Origin: Mycobacterium sp. Z3061
Lineage (GTDB): Bacteria > Actinomycetota > Actinomycetes > Mycobacteriales > Mycobacteriaceae
NCBI RefSeq assembly: GCF_031583025.1
Contig: NZ_CP134062.1
Location: forward strand, 3,782,001 to 3,846,000
DNA length: 64,000 nucleotides
Reading direction: 5' to 3'
The position numbers and the translations under genes are program-made. Position 1 is the stretch's first letter, and every line of letters starts with the position of its first letter. A model generated the notes under the pieces. It was given only the letters and a program-made list of their open reading frames with translations, was not told where the DNA came from and searched no databases. Shown piece by piece: positions 62,774 to 64,000 of the stretch.

Positions 62774-64000
62774 TCAGCGCGCGAGGGTGAAGCCGTCCCA
62801 GGCCAACCGGCGATGCTGATGCGGGTCGAATTCGATGCGCGACTTGCGGTCGAAGACCATCACCGCACGCTCGTCGTGGGTGTAGACCGGCCAGTCGTCA
62901 CCCGGGACGCCCGAGCGGCTGAACGAGCGCCACCGTCGTTGCACGTCGTTGCTGACCCGCAGGGCCGGCCCCCGGTCGGCTGCCGCGGTGAGCAGGGCGC
63001 CGAACCGGGTGCGGTAGATGTCGAAGACCGCGAACAACTCGGTGGCATGGGTGGCCCCGAAGCCCGACCACTGCAGGGTCCGCGGGGCGTAGTCGTAGCG
63101 GTAGAGGTAAGTCGGCGCGTGGTGGGTGTGCGCCTCGGCGATCTGCCAGGCCGCTGCGCTGAACGCGAAATCGCCGCCCAGTTGGATGCAGGCCTCCGGC
63201 TTCGGGTACTTCGGGTAGGCCGCCGTAATACGTTCGCGCGCTGCGGGTTCCACCTCGGCGAGCAGCGCTTCGACCATCGCCTTGTTGGTGGGCAACATGC
63301 CCAGGAAGCGGGTGAATAGACGCCCTTCTTCGGCGTTCGTTCCGACGATGAGCGGTACCTGGTGCGCCCGGCCGGTCCGCATCGCCTCGACGGGGTCGAT
63401 CGGCACCACGTCGTCACCGAAGACGGGGCCGATCGGGAAAGCGCCCAACCGTTTCTGCATGCCCTGGTCGATCAACTGGTGCTGGGCCTCGATCAGTTGG
63501 GCCGCCGAGGCCTTCATAACAGCGTGTGCGGCGTCCCTGCTGCGCGCGCCGAGCAGTTCGGCGAACCGGGTGGCGAATTCGGCGGCGACCTCCGTGGACC
63601 GGGTCATCCCGGCCGCCGGGCTCTCCGAGATCGCCCGGTGGAACAGGCCCGCCGCATCGGGTACGGCCAGCAGCGTGGCGGTGATGTGCGCGCCGGCGCT
63701 CTCACCGAAGATGGTGACGTTGTCGGGGTCGCCACCGAAGTTGGCGATGTTCTCCTTGATCCAGCGCAGCGCCATCACCAGGTCGCGCAGGTACAGGTTG
63801 CCGTCGATGGTGACGTCCTGGGTCGACAGCGACGACAGGTCCAGGCAGCCGAGCGCGCCGAGCCGGTAGTTGACCGAGACGTACACGCAACCGCGGCGGG
63901 CCAGCGCGGCGCCGTCGTACAGCGGCGTGGCCGAACTGCCGAGAATGTAGCCACCACCGTGGATGAAGACCATGACCGGCAACGGCTCGGCGGCGCCGGA
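62774..64000 (-). CDS. lipT: Carboxylesterase type B (LipT-like), 5' end beyond the window
   Basis: Alpha/beta hydrolase of the carboxylesterase B family. Visible: the oxyanion-hole stretch VMVFIHGGGYILGSS, the YVSVNYRLGALG strand, WIKENIANFGGDPDNVTIFGESAGA with the nucleophile Ser in GESAGA, acid Glu in GTNAEEGRLF and the catalytic His region near FGATHATELFAVF. The frame is open to the right edge (PLPVMVF and further), so the N-terminal about 100 residues lie outside. Position upstream of pncA and gntK-like genes matches lipT (Rv2045c) as recalled. Substrate not known. Confidence 0.88.
   Translation of the reverse strand, partial: SGAAEPLPVMVFIHGGGYILGSSATPLYDGAALARRGCVYVSVNYRLGALGCLDLSSLSTQDVTIDGNLYLRDLVMALRWIKENIANFGGDPDNVTIFGESAGAHITATLLAVPDAAGLFHRAISESPAAGMTRSTEVAAEFATRFAELLGARSRDAAHAVMKASAAQLIEAQHQLIDQGMQKRLGAFPIGPVFGDDVVPIDPVEAMRTGRAHQVPLIVGTNAEEGRLFTRFLGMLPTNKAMVEALLAEVEPAARERITAAYPKYPKPEACIQLGGDFAFSAAAWQIAEAHTHHAPTYLYRYDYAPRTLQWSGFGATHATELFAVFDIYRTRFGALLTAAADRGPALRVSNDVQRRWRSFSRSGVPGDDWPVYTHDERAVMVFDRKSRIEFDPHQHRRLAWDGFTLAR

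Overview
High-GC actinobacterial DNA, almost certainly Mycobacterium. The evidence is two PE_PGRS proteins, an MmpS/MmpL pair, a DUF222/HNH (13E12-type) gene, mycobacterial secreted proteins and DosR/SigF-like promoter elements. The gene order SBP-permease-permease-ATPase ... NTF2-like - pncA ... lipT-like, as I recall it, matches the Rv2038c-Rv2045c region of M. tuberculosis. Extra genes here (an ECF41/DoxX pair, an aromatic-ring catabolic cluster, a fused pntA) point to a non-tuberculous, probably slow-growing species. That species placement is inference.

Layout. 1-6244: a giant PE_PGRS gene running off the left edge. 6.8-12.3 kb: a small secreted protein, TesB-type thioesterase, COG0523 metallochaperone GTPase, and the proton-pumping transhydrogenase pntA-pntB. 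12.7-14.3 kb: a PE_PGRS with a C-terminal aspartic protease domain. 14.4-19.8 kb: an AAA ATPase, then TetR-mmpS-mmpL with a perfect palindrome before mmpS. 19.9-27.0 kb (minus): closely packed lipid and detoxification genes (enoyl-CoA hydratase, esterase, alcohol dehydrogenase, TPR protein, HchA, cupin, DUF1801, hotdog-like), divergent from an FAD oxidoreductase and an acyl-ACP thioesterase. 29.3-32.9 kb: aldo/keto reductase, acyltransferase, stress protein, secreted protein.

33.0-38.4 kb looks like an acquired catabolic island: alpha/beta hydrolase, TetR, twin palindromic operators, then a translationally coupled extradiol dioxygenase - fumarylacetoacetase-like hydrolase - flavin monooxygenase operon. 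One end abuts a broken duplicate of the TetR 3' end. At the other end the monooxygenase 3' end runs into a truncated DUF3349 gene. 38.7-42.4 kb holds a six-gene minus-strand operon (flavin reductase-like, DUF1360, ChaB/Rho_N, a UdgX-like uracil-DNA glycosylase lacking its signature loop, membrane protein, HAD phosphatase). It is headed by a near-consensus SigF promoter and closed by a 12-bp-stem hairpin facing a CsbD gene. 42.5-46.7 kb: MerR/Hsp20, PAS-ANTAR, two tandem universal stress proteins and a leaderless-looking fdxA with a DosR-like box: a hypoxia and stress block.

46.8-51.3 kb: a DUF222/HNH protein, an Excalibur protein, and an osmC - acyl-CoA dehydrogenase-like - ECF sigma - zinc anti-sigma operon. 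51.4-56.4 kb: DUF3097 and a sugar-type ABC importer. 56.5-59.2 kb: an ECF41 sigma/DoxX pair, NTF2-like protein and pncA. 59.3-64 kb: a DoxX-like membrane protein with a 22-residue repeat tail, gluconokinase, a two-domain kinase-like protein and a lipT-like carboxylesterase cut by the right edge. I saw no tRNA, rRNA, CRISPR array, insertion sequence or phage gene.
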